From: AC-32 sp963772975
GTDB lineage: Bacteria; Actinomycetota; Thermoleophilia; Gaiellales; Gaiellaceae
Length of the DNA stretch: 64,000 nucleotides
Direction: 5' to 3'
Assembly (NCBI GenBank): GCA_963772975.1
Contig: CAVYZH010000004.1
Coordinates: 181,621-245,620 of the forward strand
The translations under genes and the position numbers were made by a program. The notes under the pieces are model-generated. The model worked only from the letters and a program-made list of their open reading frames with translations. It ran no database searches and was not told where the DNA came from. Positions 18,687 to 26,503 of this stretch are shown here, piece by piece. Position 1 is the first letter of the stretch, and each line of letters begins with the position of its first letter.

Positions 18687-18815
18687 CCCTCATTCGGCAC
18701 TCAGGGCTTTCCCTCGACCTGCGCTCACCCCAGGGTGATCCCCGAAGTCTTGGGCTCCTACCGGTGCTTCGATCGTCGCGTGTCACACCAGCGGAACGAT
18801 CGAAGAGGAGGAGTC

Positions 18816-19487
18816 ATGAGCAGCATGATCGGGACGACGATCGTGGGAGTTGCCGCGCTTGCCTGCGCCGCCGGAGCGATCGCGGGCCGCCCGGACGGCA
18901 ACGTCGGGCGCCTGGCATCCGCGGCCGCCGGAGCTCCAGTTGTTGCCGCGGATCCGGCCATCGTTCGTCTCGGCGGGTCGGCCTCGGTGACCGTGCGCGG
19001 GCTCGCCGGCCGGCGGCTCGAGGTGCGGCTCGCCGGCGCCACCACGCCGGCTGGCGCTCCGCTCGGATGGAGGCCGCTTCGCCTCGCGGGAAAGGTCTGG
19101 CGTGGAAGCCTGCCGACGCCGGCTCTTCGCGGCATCTACCCGATCGAGGTGCGGGCCGGAGCCGGGCGACCAGTCGCGCGGTCGGCGAACTCGATGCTCC
19201 GTGTCTTCGCAGCGGGGACACTTTCCCGCCCCTCCTTCGCCACGCCCGAAGGCGTAGCGAAATGGTGGGTGCGGACCGCTACGGGCCATGCACGGTTGAA
19301 GGCGCTCAGACGCTGGCCCCGGCCAGCCTTCGACCTGCGCGATCACAGGCTTCACCAACTGCTCGTGGTCGCCTACTCGCCGGTCGGACACCCAGGCGTC
19401 GACGACCGCCTCGGCATGTTCGTCACTGCCGTTCGCAACGGCTTCGACGGCCGCTGGTGCCTGCTCGAAGCGACGTTGCAGCCCTGA
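18816..19487 (+). CDS. Secreted hypothetical protein
   Basis: 223 aa. The ATG is set by a good Shine-Dalgarno (AAGAGGAGGAG). A signal-like hydrophobic stretch (IVGVAALACAAGAIAG) is followed by an Ala/Gly-rich mature start and a beta-rich domain (ASVTVRGLAGRRLEVRLAG). The C-terminal 90 residues (WWVRTATGHARLKALRRW, later WCLLEATLQP) are compact and end in tryptophan and cysteine. I recognise no family. It follows the propeller gene on the same strand, 129 nt away. Confidence 0.65.
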   Translation: MSSMIGTTIVGVAALACAAGAIAGRPDGNVGRLASAAAGAPVVAADPAIVRLGGSASVTVRGLAGRRLEVRLAGATTPAGAPLGWRPLRLAGKVWRGSLPTPALRGIYPIEVRAGAGRPVARSANSMLRVFAAGTLSRPSFATPEGVAKWWVRTATGHARLKALRRWPRPAFDLRDHRLHQLLVVAYSPVGHPGVDDRLGMFVTAVRNGFDGRWCLLEATLQP

Positions 19488-19695
19488 GTCAGCGGGATTT
19501 GTTCGTGCCGCGAAATCGCTCCCGCGAGGGATGGGGCACCCCGGCCGCGACAGCCGATTACTTGACGGAACACTGAAGGGCGGTGCGGCCCCGCTGAGTT
19601 AGCCAGTTCGGAGGTGTCGCGGCGTGGAACTGAGCACCACCCCAGCTACAGAACAGGAACCGACCCTCCCCGACCATGCGAAGGGAGGTGAACTT

Positions 19696-19896
19696 GTGCT
19701 GAAGCTTTTCGTCTTCACGCAGCCGTTTGTCGCTTCGACGGTGGACGGTCTTCGCCGTCGCGAGGAGGGCCAGACGATGGCCGAGTACGGCGTCGTCCTC
19801 GCCGTGGTCACACTCGCTGTGGTCGCTTCACTCACCCTGTTGGCGGACAACCTCCGCGCTGCTTTCGAGAGCATCGCCGGCATTCTCCCCGGATGA
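19696..19896 (+). CDS. Flp/TadE-type pilin-like protein
   Basis: 66 aa from GTG 19696 with a strong Shine-Dalgarno (GGGAGGTG). It contains the class IVb pilin cleavage motif: basic RRREEG, cleavage after G, then Q-T-M-A-E-Y with E at +5 and Y at +6, and a hydrophobic helix (GVVLAVVTLAVVASLTLL). It would be processed by a TadV-like peptidase and assembled into Flp pili. No tad assembly genes lie in the window, so the machinery must be elsewhere. Confidence 0.8.
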   Translation: MLKLFVFTQPFVASTVDGLRRREEGQTMAEYGVVLAVVTLAVVASLTLLADNLRAAFESIAGILPG

Positions 19897-20105
19897 TCCA
19901 CGACCTGTACACGAGCTTGACCGCCGGCGAGCAACGGGCGATTCGGTGGAGCGCGGCCGCCACGGCGGCCGCGCTCTGGCTCGCGACCGCGTGGGCCGAC
20001 CCGCGCTTCCTGCTGGTCGTTCCGCTGGTGGCCGCCGGCTTTTGGTTCTACCGCCGGCGTCACCGCGACGACCAGCCCGCGGACGACCCCGACTGGGACC
20101 TTTAG
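19893..20105 (+). CDS. Small membrane protein downstream of Flp pilin
   Basis: 70 aa. Two hydrophobic segments (AAATAAALWLATAWA and FLLVVPLVAAGFWFY) are followed by a basic-acidic tail (RRRHRDDQPADDPDWDL). Its ATG overlaps the pilin stop (ATGA), so the two are co-translated. The tail is unlike TadE. Function unknown; a pilus accessory role is a guess from position. Confidence 0.55.
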   Translation: MIHDLYTSLTAGEQRAIRWSAAATAAALWLATAWADPRFLLVVPLVAAGFWFYRRRHRDDQPADDPDWDL

Positions 20106-20112
20106 AGCCGCG

Positions 20113-20259
20113 TTAGGCGCCGCGGCGAGCGTGGCCGGCCAGGCCGGCGAAAACGAATACGAGGCCGATCGAGAACCAGCGCCTCGCGTTCAGGTTGTCG
20201 CCGCCTTGCTGAATCCACGCGACGAAGAGACAGAGGCCGCAGGCTAGCCGGGCCTCCAT
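20113..20259 (-). CDS. 48-aa two-helix membrane peptide
   Basis: ATG at 20259 to TAA at 20113. It reads MEARLACGLCLFVAWIQQGG, then DNLNARRW, then a second hydrophobic helix (FSIGLVFVFAGLAG) and HARRGA. Codon usage is coding-like and the two helices are well formed. It converges on the 70-aa gene with 7 nt between stops. No recognisable Shine-Dalgarno and no known family. Confidence 0.45.
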   Translation of the reverse strand: MEARLACGLCLFVAWIQQGGDNLNARRWFSIGLVFVFAGLAGHARRGA

Positions 20260-20304
20260 CGCCCCGAATGATGTCACGAAGCGCGACGCTACGATGACCG
20301 CCGC

Positions 20305-20375
20305 GGCGCCGTGGCCGAGTGGTTAGGCAGAGGCCTGCAAAGCCTCGCACACCAGTTCGATTCTGGTCGGCGCCT
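20305..20375 (+). tRNA. tRNA-Cys (anticodon GCA)
   Basis: 71 nt cloverleaf. The acceptor GGCGCCG pairs with CGGCGCC, the anticodon stem AGGC/GCCT encloses CTGCAAA (anticodon GCA), and the T-arm is ACCAGTTCGATTCTGGT. CCA is not encoded. Confidence 0.93.
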
Positions 20376-20558
20376 CTACCTCACGCGGGAGCGTTGACTC
20401 CCGGTGCGATGAGTGAGATTCTCGTGGTGCGCCTCGACCTGAGCTTCGGATGCCGCCGGGGTTTCTGCGGCCTCCTCCGACTCCGTCACGAAGGCCAAGA
20501 CGTGAGCTAGCGGACGGCTAGCCGTCGTCCGAGCCGACGAAGTCAAGGAGGGATTGCA

Positions 20559-20840
20559 ATGGCCGTCGTGGGAGCAGGCGTGATCGGGACCGGGCAAGCC
20601 CAGTATCTCGACGTCACGTTGGAGGGAGGCCGTACCTACTCGTTCAGCGTCCATCCGTCCGAACCAGGCGTCGACTTCGACCTGCACATCTACGACCAGA
20701 ACGGGAGCCTCGTGGCCTGGGACGAGAGCCCCGCCGCTGATGCATACGGCACGGTCACGCCGCTCATAACCGGCCCGTTTCGAATCGTGGTGAACGCGGT
20801 CTCAGGGATGTCGACGTATCGGGTCGAGGTGTTCGCCTGA
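20559..20840 (+). CDS. Small pre-peptidase C-terminal-like beta-sandwich protein
   Basis: 93 aa with a clear Shine-Dalgarno (AAGGAGGG) and ATG. The pattern GQAQYLDVTLEGGRTYSF, then GVDFDLHIYDQNGSLVAWDES, then GPFRIVVNAVSG matches the PPC (bacterial pre-peptidase C-terminal) jelly-roll, usually a C-terminal appendage of secreted proteases. Here it stands alone and without a signal peptide. The interval 20376-20558 upstream holds no other gene. Confidence 0.6.
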   Translation: MAVVGAGVIGTGQAQYLDVTLEGGRTYSFSVHPSEPGVDFDLHIYDQNGSLVAWDESPAADAYGTVTPLITGPFRIVVNAVSGMSTYRVEVFA

Positions 20841-20844
20841 GCGA

Positions 20845-21603
20845 TCAGCCGTCGGCGAAGACGTCCAAAAGCATGTGCACCTCGCCGACGCACTCGAAGC
20901 CGAGGCGCTCCAGGATCGGCCGGGACATCGAGCCGCCCTGCGTGATCAAGGCCGGCGCGCCGAGCGCGACCGCGTCGTCCCAGCGGGCCCGGATCAGCGC
21001 GCGGTAGGCGCCCCGGCCGCGGGTTCGCTCCGCGGTCGCGCCGCCGTAGAGCAGCAGGCCGTGCTCGGTCGGCGAGGCCGTGCCGGTGCAGACGATCTCG
21101 CCGTCGAGCCAGACCGCGTGGCGCAGGGTCTCGCTTTCGCGGAAGAGGGTCGGCAGGAGAGTCTTCGCCTCGGCGATCTCCGCCGGCGTCGAGCCGAACG
21201 CTTCCCACTGGACCGCGCAGGCAGCCTCGAGCTCCTCCATCGTCTCGACCCGGCGCGCGGTGAAGCCGGGCCGCATCGCCGGCGGCTCTCTGGTGAGCAC
21301 GAGCGCGACGGCGTACGGGTCCTTGTCGGGCCGCACACCGCGGGCCAACAGCGCGTCGACCAGGCCGGCGGGCGCCGACGAGCCGACCTCCCATTGCGTC
21401 TGCGTCCGCCCGCGTTCGCGCAGGTGGCCGCGCACCTCCTCGAGCACGTCGTCGAGCTCGTCCAGCGAGAAGCGCTGCCGCTGGACGGTGTTCCAGGTCG
21501 AGCCTGGCCCGAGGCAGAGCGTGTAGCGCGACGTCTCGATCCGCTCGGACCCCGGCCCGAGCGGGCCGAAGCAGTTGGGGTACTCCGCGACCTCGCGCAG
21601 CAT
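20845..21603 (-). CDS. GNAT-family N-acetyltransferase
   Basis: 252 aa. The C-terminal 130 residues form a GNAT domain: VCTGTASPTEHGLLLYGGATAERTRGRG, with the acetyl-CoA loop R-T-R-G-R-G-A-Y-R-A-L, and ILERLGFECVGEVHMLLD at the end. The N-terminal half is a divergent second lobe. Substrate unknown. Its ATG overlaps the stop of the membrane glycosyltransferase gene upstream, so the two form an operon. Confidence 0.8.
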   Translation of the reverse strand: MLREVAEYPNCFGPLGPGSERIETSRYTLCLGPGSTWNTVQRQRFSLDELDDVLEEVRGHLRERGRTQTQWEVGSSAPAGLVDALLARGVRPDKDPYAVALVLTREPPAMRPGFTARRVETMEELEAACAVQWEAFGSTPAEIAEAKTLLPTLFRESETLRHAVWLDGEIVCTGTASPTEHGLLLYGGATAERTRGRGAYRALIRARWDDAVALGAPALITQGGSMSRPILERLGFECVGEVHMLLDVFADG

Positions 21604-22772
21604 CAGATCGGCACCCGGTCCGGGAGCAGGTAGGCGCAGAGCGCGAGCGTCAGTACCCAGGCGGCCGCGTCCTCTTCGATCGCAGCGAGGGCGACTGCCC
21701 AGACCGCGTACCACGGGAGTAGCCACGGCGTGCCGACGAGCAGGAGCCCCGAGGTGAGGCCGAGTCGGCCGCGTCCCGCGCGCGAGCTGCGCGCTAGCCA
21801 AGGAAGCGCGATTGCGAGGGGCAAGAGCGCAAGCCAGCCGGGGAGGCCAAGGGCGTCGAGTCGGGACGGGAAGGCCCAGCCGGCGTGTCGTTGCGCGACC
21901 GGGACGACTGCGGTCAGCCACCTGGTTCCGAAGGCAAGGAAGGCGGCCGTGGCAATCACTGACGCCGCTACGAGGAAGCCGGCGACCGCCGCCCGCGCTC
22001 GTGGGCAGCGCAGCAGGCTCAGCGGTAGGAGCGCGAGCGCGACCCACTTCACACCCGCTGCGAGCGCCCAGCCCGAGCCGGACAGGCGCGGGTGCCGGGC
22101 GGCCAGCGCCAGCGCTCCGAGCACGAGCACCATCATCCAGACATCGTTGTGACCGCCGCCCGCGAAGTCGATCGCGAGGAGCGGGTTCCAGCCGACGAAG
22201 GCGACGCCGAACGCCGGGAATGGCGCGACGAGTGCTGCGATGCCGACCAGCGCGAGCATGCCGGTCGCGGCCGCGAGGCGGTAGGCGAAGGCGGCGGTCT
22301 CGTCCGAGCGTCCGCTCGCCTGCGCGAGGCCGGCCGAGGCGCCGGTGAACACCGGGCCATAGACGCTCGTCGACGTCCGCCACGCGGGCGCCATCGCGCG
22401 CGTGGCGGGATCGGCCGGGAAGCGGGACGGTTCCTCCGCGTAGGGGTTGGCGTCGTGCCGGGTCGCGAGCCGCCCGTAGTCCCAGTAGGCATAGGCGTCC
22501 TGCGAGAGCAGGAGCGGCCCGGCCAACGGGACGAGCTGGATCGCGAACGCGAGCGCGCAAGCCGCGGCCAGGGCACCACCGCGCCGGCGCAGCAGCAGCA
22601 GCGCGGCCACGTAGGCGGCAAACGCGCAGCCCACCGCGGCAAGGAAGACCACCGAGGGGACGTCGCTCCGCTCGGGCGCGCCGGCTCGCAACGGCGAGCC
22701 GGGCCAAGACGCGGCCGCGGTGGCAACGGCGAGCAGCCCGGCGACGAAGCAGCCCAGGATCGCGGCCTTCAC
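21603..22772 (-). CDS. Polyprenyl-phosphate-mannose-type membrane glycosyltransferase (GT87-like)
   Basis: 389 aa with about ten membrane helices. The luminal acidic motif SQDAYAYWDYGRLATRHDANPY near residue 95 and the later VGWNPLLAIDFAGGGHND are features of actinobacterial GT-C mannosyltransferases that use polyprenyl-phosphate sugars at the outer membrane leaflet. Acceptor and donor are not readable. GTG start; the stop overlaps the GNAT gene start. Another GT-C subfamily remains possible. Confidence 0.75.
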   Translation of the reverse strand: MKAAILGCFVAGLLAVATAAASWPGSPLRAGAPERSDVPSVVFLAAVGCAFAAYVAALLLLRRRGGALAAACALAFAIQLVPLAGPLLLSQDAYAYWDYGRLATRHDANPYAEEPSRFPADPATRAMAPAWRTSTSVYGPVFTGASAGLAQASGRSDETAAFAYRLAAATGMLALVGIAALVAPFPAFGVAFVGWNPLLAIDFAGGGHNDVWMMVLVLGALALAARHPRLSGSGWALAAGVKWVALALLPLSLLRCPRARAAVAGFLVAASVIATAAFLAFGTRWLTAVVPVAQRHAGWAFPSRLDALGLPGWLALLPLAIALPWLARSSRAGRGRLGLTSGLLLVGTPWLLPWYAVWAVALAAIEEDAAAWVLTLALCAYLLPDRVPI

Positions 22773-22787
22773 GCCGCAGATGATGAA

Positions 22788-23057
22788 CTAGCCGAGCGGT
22801 CTGGACTCGACCTTGGCGGGACAACTCCAAAACTCGACCTTGCCGTCCTGCCCGCGCGGCTTGCAGGAGTTTCGGGAGAGGTCGGGACGGCCGTCGAGCA
22901 CGCCTTTCTCGCAGGCGCGCCACGAGCCGGTCGTCCCTGCCGGGCGCGGGGCGGTCGTGCAGTGCCCGATCAGGTCGGCGCGATGGAGGACGTCGTGGTC
23001 TCTCACAACCACGAGGACGGCTGCCGCGAGCATTGCCATCAGCCAGATTCGAAGCAT
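22788..23057 (-). CDS. Small membrane-anchored cysteine-containing protein
   Basis: 89 aa from the ATG at 23057, chosen because GAGGTG stands 6 nt upstream; a GTG three codons earlier is possible. An N-terminal helix (IWLMAMLAAAVLVVV) anchors an extracytoplasmic domain with four cysteines (HCTTAP, WRACEKG, NSCKPRG, EFWSCPA), probably two disulfides. No family recognised. It lies 15 nt upstream of the glycosyltransferase gene on the same strand and may belong to its operon. Confidence 0.6.
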   Translation of the reverse strand: MLRIWLMAMLAAAVLVVVRDHDVLHRADLIGHCTTAPRPAGTTGSWRACEKGVLDGRPDLSRNSCKPRGQDGKVEFWSCPAKVESRPLG

Positions 23058-23140
23058 TTCGCTCACCTCGTTACTGGCCGCAGAGTCGTCGCTTTTGCAG
23101 GCGATTATCGGCTAGAAACGAGTCTGCTACATCACTCGAA

Positions 23141-24349
23141 TCAGCGAAGTCCGCCGCGCTCATGATGCGCGCGGAAGAACTCCGCTGAGCCTGCCGTCGC
23201 CATCGCGGCGGAGGCCGAGATTTCGAGCGCGAGCGTCGCCGCGGCCACGATCTGGGCGAAGCGGTAGACCTTGCCGGCGCCCGCGCAGGCGAGCAATTCG
23301 AGCCAGCGGCGGGCGAAGGGGAGCGTCGTGCCGCCGCCGATCGTCGCCACCTCGAGCCCCGGCAGCCGGATCGAGACCTGCAGGCCGTCCTCGACGCGGC
23401 GGGCGGCTCCGTGGGTCATCGAGCTCGTGCCGACCATGCCCAGGTCCTGGCCGGTCGCCGCGAAGACCGCCGCGATCGCGGTCGCCGGCGTGAACGCCAC
23501 CGACTGCATCCCCGAGGCGATCGCCCCGTGCGTCCCGGCCCAGGCGAGCTCGGCAAGGTCCTCGAGCTTCGTCCGCAGCACTCGCCGAACCGCGTCCTCG
23601 GTCAGCGTCGCCTCGGCGAGCACCGTCTTACCGTGGCCGCTCTGGAAGTACTCGAACGACGGCTTCTTGTCGCCGCCCATGTTCGCCTCGAGGATCGAGC
23701 GCTGCGGCGTGAGCGGCGCGCGCTCCATCACGTACCCCATGTTCAGGACATAGGAGTTGCGGGTCATCATGTTCGCGCCGACGGCGTCGCCGGTCGTCCA
23801 GCGCCAGAGCACATGGCACATCGGGCCGACGACGTGGGTCTTCACCTCGCGCAGGCGTGCGTGTTTCGACAGCGACGGGTCGTCCTGCTCGGCCAGCCAC
23901 GCGCGCATGGCCGCGAGCTCGCCGTTGATCCAGTCCGCGAGCGCGATTGCCTCCGCGGCCGAGCCGCACACGAAGCACGAGGCACGGGTGATCCGGTCGG
24001 CGAGCACGTAAGTTCGGAACCCGCCCGACTCGGCGACCGCGCGCGCGCCGCGGTGGAGCGACGCCGAGAGCCCGCCTTCGGTGTGGGCGAGCGGCACGAA
24101 GACCGAGTCCTGCGCGCGGCCGGTCTCGACGAGCTCGCCGTCCGGCTCGCGCAGCTCGTACTCGCCGAGCTCGAGCTCCAGCGGGCCGACGACTGAGACC
24201 GGGATCATGGCCGCGCCCGTCAGCATCTCCTGCGCGCGCGCGAAAGGCTCGAGGTCGACGCCGGTCACCTCCCCGTCGAGCCCGAGCGCCTCCTGCCGCG
24301 CGCGGATCGAGTCGACGTCGTTCTTCCGGGGCCACTTCTGCACGTCCAC
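23141..24349 (-). CDS. Hydroxymethylglutaryl-CoA reductase
   Basis: 402 aa. The catalytic residues of HMG-CoA reductase can all be placed: E41 in EMLTGAAMIP (ENVIG position), K in GGDKKPSFEYFQ, D in TGQDLGMVG, and H near the C-terminus (FFRAHHERGG). The substrate motif FVPLAHTEGGLSAS and cofactor motif TGDAVGANMMT are present. The reaction makes mevalonate from HMG-CoA with NAD(P)H. The order and motif forms resemble class I enzymes without the membrane anchor. GTG start at 24349, divergent from the di-iron protein gene with 25 bp between. No other mevalonate-pathway gene is in the window. Confidence 0.85.
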   Translation of the reverse strand: MDVQKWPRKNDVDSIRARQEALGLDGEVTGVDLEPFARAQEMLTGAAMIPVSVVGPLELELGEYELREPDGELVETGRAQDSVFVPLAHTEGGLSASLHRGARAVAESGGFRTYVLADRITRASCFVCGSAAEAIALADWINGELAAMRAWLAEQDDPSLSKHARLREVKTHVVGPMCHVLWRWTTGDAVGANMMTRNSYVLNMGYVMERAPLTPQRSILEANMGGDKKPSFEYFQSGHGKTVLAEATLTEDAVRRVLRTKLEDLAELAWAGTHGAIASGMQSVAFTPATAIAAVFAATGQDLGMVGTSSMTHGAARRVEDGLQVSIRLPGLEVATIGGGTTLPFARRWLELLACAGAGKVYRFAQIVAAATLALEISASAAMATAGSAEFFRAHHERGGLR

Positions 24350-24374
24350 TGTTCATGAGCTTAAGCTGCTAGCT

Positions 24375-25190
24375 ATGGAGACCGAGCAGGTCATCGACCA
24401 GGAACGCGAGGAGCGCGAGGCGTTCGCCGGCGTCCTCCGGTTCTACGAGCTCGCGAAGCGGCAGGAGTGGCAGGTGCGCGACCTCCCCTGGGGCGAGCTC
24501 CCGCCGATCCCGGAGGGCAAGGGCTCGCCGGTCCGCCAGGCCCGCCGCAAGGACATGTGGCGCTCGGTGCTCACCCAGCAGCTGCAGGCGGACATGCTCG
24601 CCTGCGAGATGGCCTCGCAGCTCCTGAACATCGCGCCCGATCCGGAAGCCAAGCTCTACTACTCGACGATGGTGCAGGACGAGTCACGCCACACCGAGGC
24701 GTGGCTGAAGCTGATCGAGGAGGCCGGCGGCACGGCCGAGCGCGACCCGTACCTCGACGAGCTGGCGCACATGACGCTCGAGGCCGACACGCTCGAGGAG
24801 AAGGTGTTCCAGATGCAGGTCTTCTACGAGCGCCTGATCATCTCGCGCTTCCGCCTGATCGCCCGAGCCTCGCGCGGGACCGTGCTCGAGGATGTGTGCA
24901 ACCGGCTGACGACCGACGACGGCATCCACCACGGGGCGGGGATGGCGTACGAGAAGGTGCTGCTGAAGAACGCGGACGCGAAGACGAAGCGCGGGCTCGT
25001 CGACGCCGCCAACCGGTTGCTGCCGACCTTCGTCCAGCACGCGCTCTGGCGGCCGAAGGAGCGCGCCTTCATCGGCGAGACGATGCGCTCGCGCGACATC
25101 GCCAGGCTGAAGGAGGACATCGAGATCGGCGTCCGCCTGGCGCAGTCGCTCGGCCTCGACGTCTCCGACGTCCAGCTGCCCATTCCTTGA
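24375..25190 (+). CDS. Ferritin-like di-iron protein
   Basis: 271 aa, all helical. Two ligand pairs can be read: E in DMLACEMASQ with ExxH in QDESRHTEAW, and E in VFYERLIISRF with DxxH in TTDDGIHHGAG, a carboxylate-bridged di-iron centre of the ferritin-like superfamily. It could be an oxygenase/desaturase or a metal-dependent aldehyde-type enzyme; the reaction is unknown. A TAAGCT box 7 nt before the ATG suggests a leaderless mRNA. Its stop overlaps the folD start (TTGA), so folD is in the same operon. Confidence 0.72.
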   Translation: METEQVIDQEREEREAFAGVLRFYELAKRQEWQVRDLPWGELPPIPEGKGSPVRQARRKDMWRSVLTQQLQADMLACEMASQLLNIAPDPEAKLYYSTMVQDESRHTEAWLKLIEEAGGTAERDPYLDELAHMTLEADTLEEKVFQMQVFYERLIISRFRLIARASRGTVLEDVCNRLTTDDGIHHGAGMAYEKVLLKNADAKTKRGLVDAANRLLPTFVQHALWRPKERAFIGETMRSRDIARLKEDIEIGVRLAQSLGLDVSDVQLPIP

Positions 25191-26047
25191 CGGCGACGTT
25201 GATGGCAGGCGGGCCGCTAGCCGAGCGGATCCGCGCCCAGGTCGCGCAGGACGTGAAGGGGCTCCGCGGGATCGGGCTCGCGACGGTCCAGGTCGGCGAG
25301 GATCCGGCGTCGACCGTCTACATCCGGCGCAAGCACGAGGCGGCCGGCGAGGCGCTGATCGCCTCGACCGACCTGAAGCTGCCCGAGGACATCACGCAGG
25401 AGGAGCTCGTCGCCGCGGTCGAGCTGCTCAACGTGGACGACCAGATCGACGCGATCCTCATCCAGCTCCCACTGCCCCGTCACCTCGACGAGGCGCAGGC
25501 GGTGCTGGCGATCGACCCGGTCAAGGACGTGGACGGCGTGCACCCGTTCAACGCGGGCCAGCTCTATCTCGGGCGGCCGACGCTCGTGCCCGCCACGCCG
25601 CTGGGGATCATGGCGCTGCTCGAGGAGTACCAGATCGGGCTCGACGGCACGCGCGCGGTCGTGATCGGGCGCAGCGACATCGTCGGCAAGCCGATCGCGC
25701 ACCTGCTGCTGCAGGCGAACGCGACCGTCACGATCTGCCATTCGCACACCGCCGACCTCGAGCGGCACACCCTCGACGCGGACGTGCTGGTCGTCGCGGC
25801 CGGCCTGCCGGGGATCGTCTCGCCGGACATGGTCAAGTCCGGCGCGGCAGTCGTGGACGTCGGGATCAACCGCACCGAGGCGGGCCTGGTCGGCGACGTC
25901 GACCCTGGCGCGGCCGCCGTCGCGCACTTCCTGACGCCTGTTCCCGGCGGCGTCGGACCGATGACGATCGCGATGGTGTTACAGAACACGGTCAGAGCCG
26001 CAAGGTTCCGCCGAGGGCTTCTTGCGTTTCCGCCAGGCCAGCCCTAA
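25187..26047 (+). CDS. folD: Bifunctional methylenetetrahydrofolate dehydrogenase / methenyltetrahydrofolate cyclohydrolase
   Basis: 286 aa. The TTG at 25187 gives the N-terminus (M)TATLMAGGPLAERIR expected for FolD and overlaps the previous stop as TTGA. Catalytic Y and K lie in STVYIRRKHEAAGE, the folate motif in LIQLPLPRHLDE and DPVKDVDGVHP, and the NADP-binding loop in VIGRSDIVGKPIAHLL. It interconverts 5,10-methylene- and 10-formyl-tetrahydrofolate in the cytoplasm. The C-terminal 15 residues after PVPGGVGPMTIAMVL are longer than usual and basic. Confidence 0.93.
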   Translation: MTATLMAGGPLAERIRAQVAQDVKGLRGIGLATVQVGEDPASTVYIRRKHEAAGEALIASTDLKLPEDITQEELVAAVELLNVDDQIDAILIQLPLPRHLDEAQAVLAIDPVKDVDGVHPFNAGQLYLGRPTLVPATPLGIMALLEEYQIGLDGTRAVVIGRSDIVGKPIAHLLLQANATVTICHSHTADLERHTLDADVLVVAAGLPGIVSPDMVKSGAAVVDVGINRTEAGLVGDVDPGAAAVAHFLTPVPGGVGPMTIAMVLQNTVRAARFRRGLLAFPPGQP

Positions 26048-26227
26048 GGCGGCGCTTGCGATGCCGACCAGAGGCTCGACGGCTCTGCCGGCGAGCCGTC
26101 TGGGTTCTTGGTTGCAGAGACACTTGCCGAGGCGGGAGATAGCGTCTAACCTTCGCGCCGCTTCACAGTAGGTCGGCGGCTCGGTGCCCGGGTCGTCGTT
26201 GTTTGTTGTACGAAGGGAGAAGGTTTC

Positions 26228-26428
26228 TTGCCCAAGGGCACCGTCAAGTGGTTCTCGAACGAGAAGGGCTACGGCTTCATCGAGCGCGAAGGCGGCGAAG
26301 ACGTCTTCGTCCACTTCTCGGCGATTGCAGGGGATGGCTACAAGTCGCTGACCGAGGGTCAGCAGGTCGAGTTCGACGTCGTGCAGGGCGATAAGGGCCT
26401 GCAGGCAGCGAACGTCCAGCCAGGCTAG
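26228..26428 (+). CDS. Cold-shock domain protein (CspA family)
   Basis: 66 aa from TTG 26228 with an upstream GGGAGAAGG. RNP1 is KGYGFIE and RNP2 DVFVHFSAI, the two RNA-binding strands of the cold-shock fold; KWF and the aromatic surface are intact. It is a single-stranded nucleic-acid chaperone by family. A strong terminator follows at 26454, so it is monocistronic. The interval 26048-26227 is non-coding and should hold its promoter and 5'UTR. Confidence 0.95.
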   Translation: MPKGTVKWFSNEKGYGFIEREGGEDVFVHFSAIAGDGYKSLTEGQQVEFDVVQGDKGLQAANVQPG

Positions 26429-26453
26429 ACCCGTTTCGGAACCGAACAGTTGG

Positions 26454-26482
26454 CGGGGCTCCGAAAGGGGCCCCGTTCTTTT
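26454..26482 (+). terminator. Intrinsic terminator after the cold-shock gene
   Basis: Nine-bp stem CGGGGCTCC / GGGGCCCCG (one G-T pair) with a GAAA tetraloop, followed by TTCTTTT. Confidence 0.88.
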
Positions 26483-26503
26483 GGTGCGACAATAGGTGAG
26501 ACC

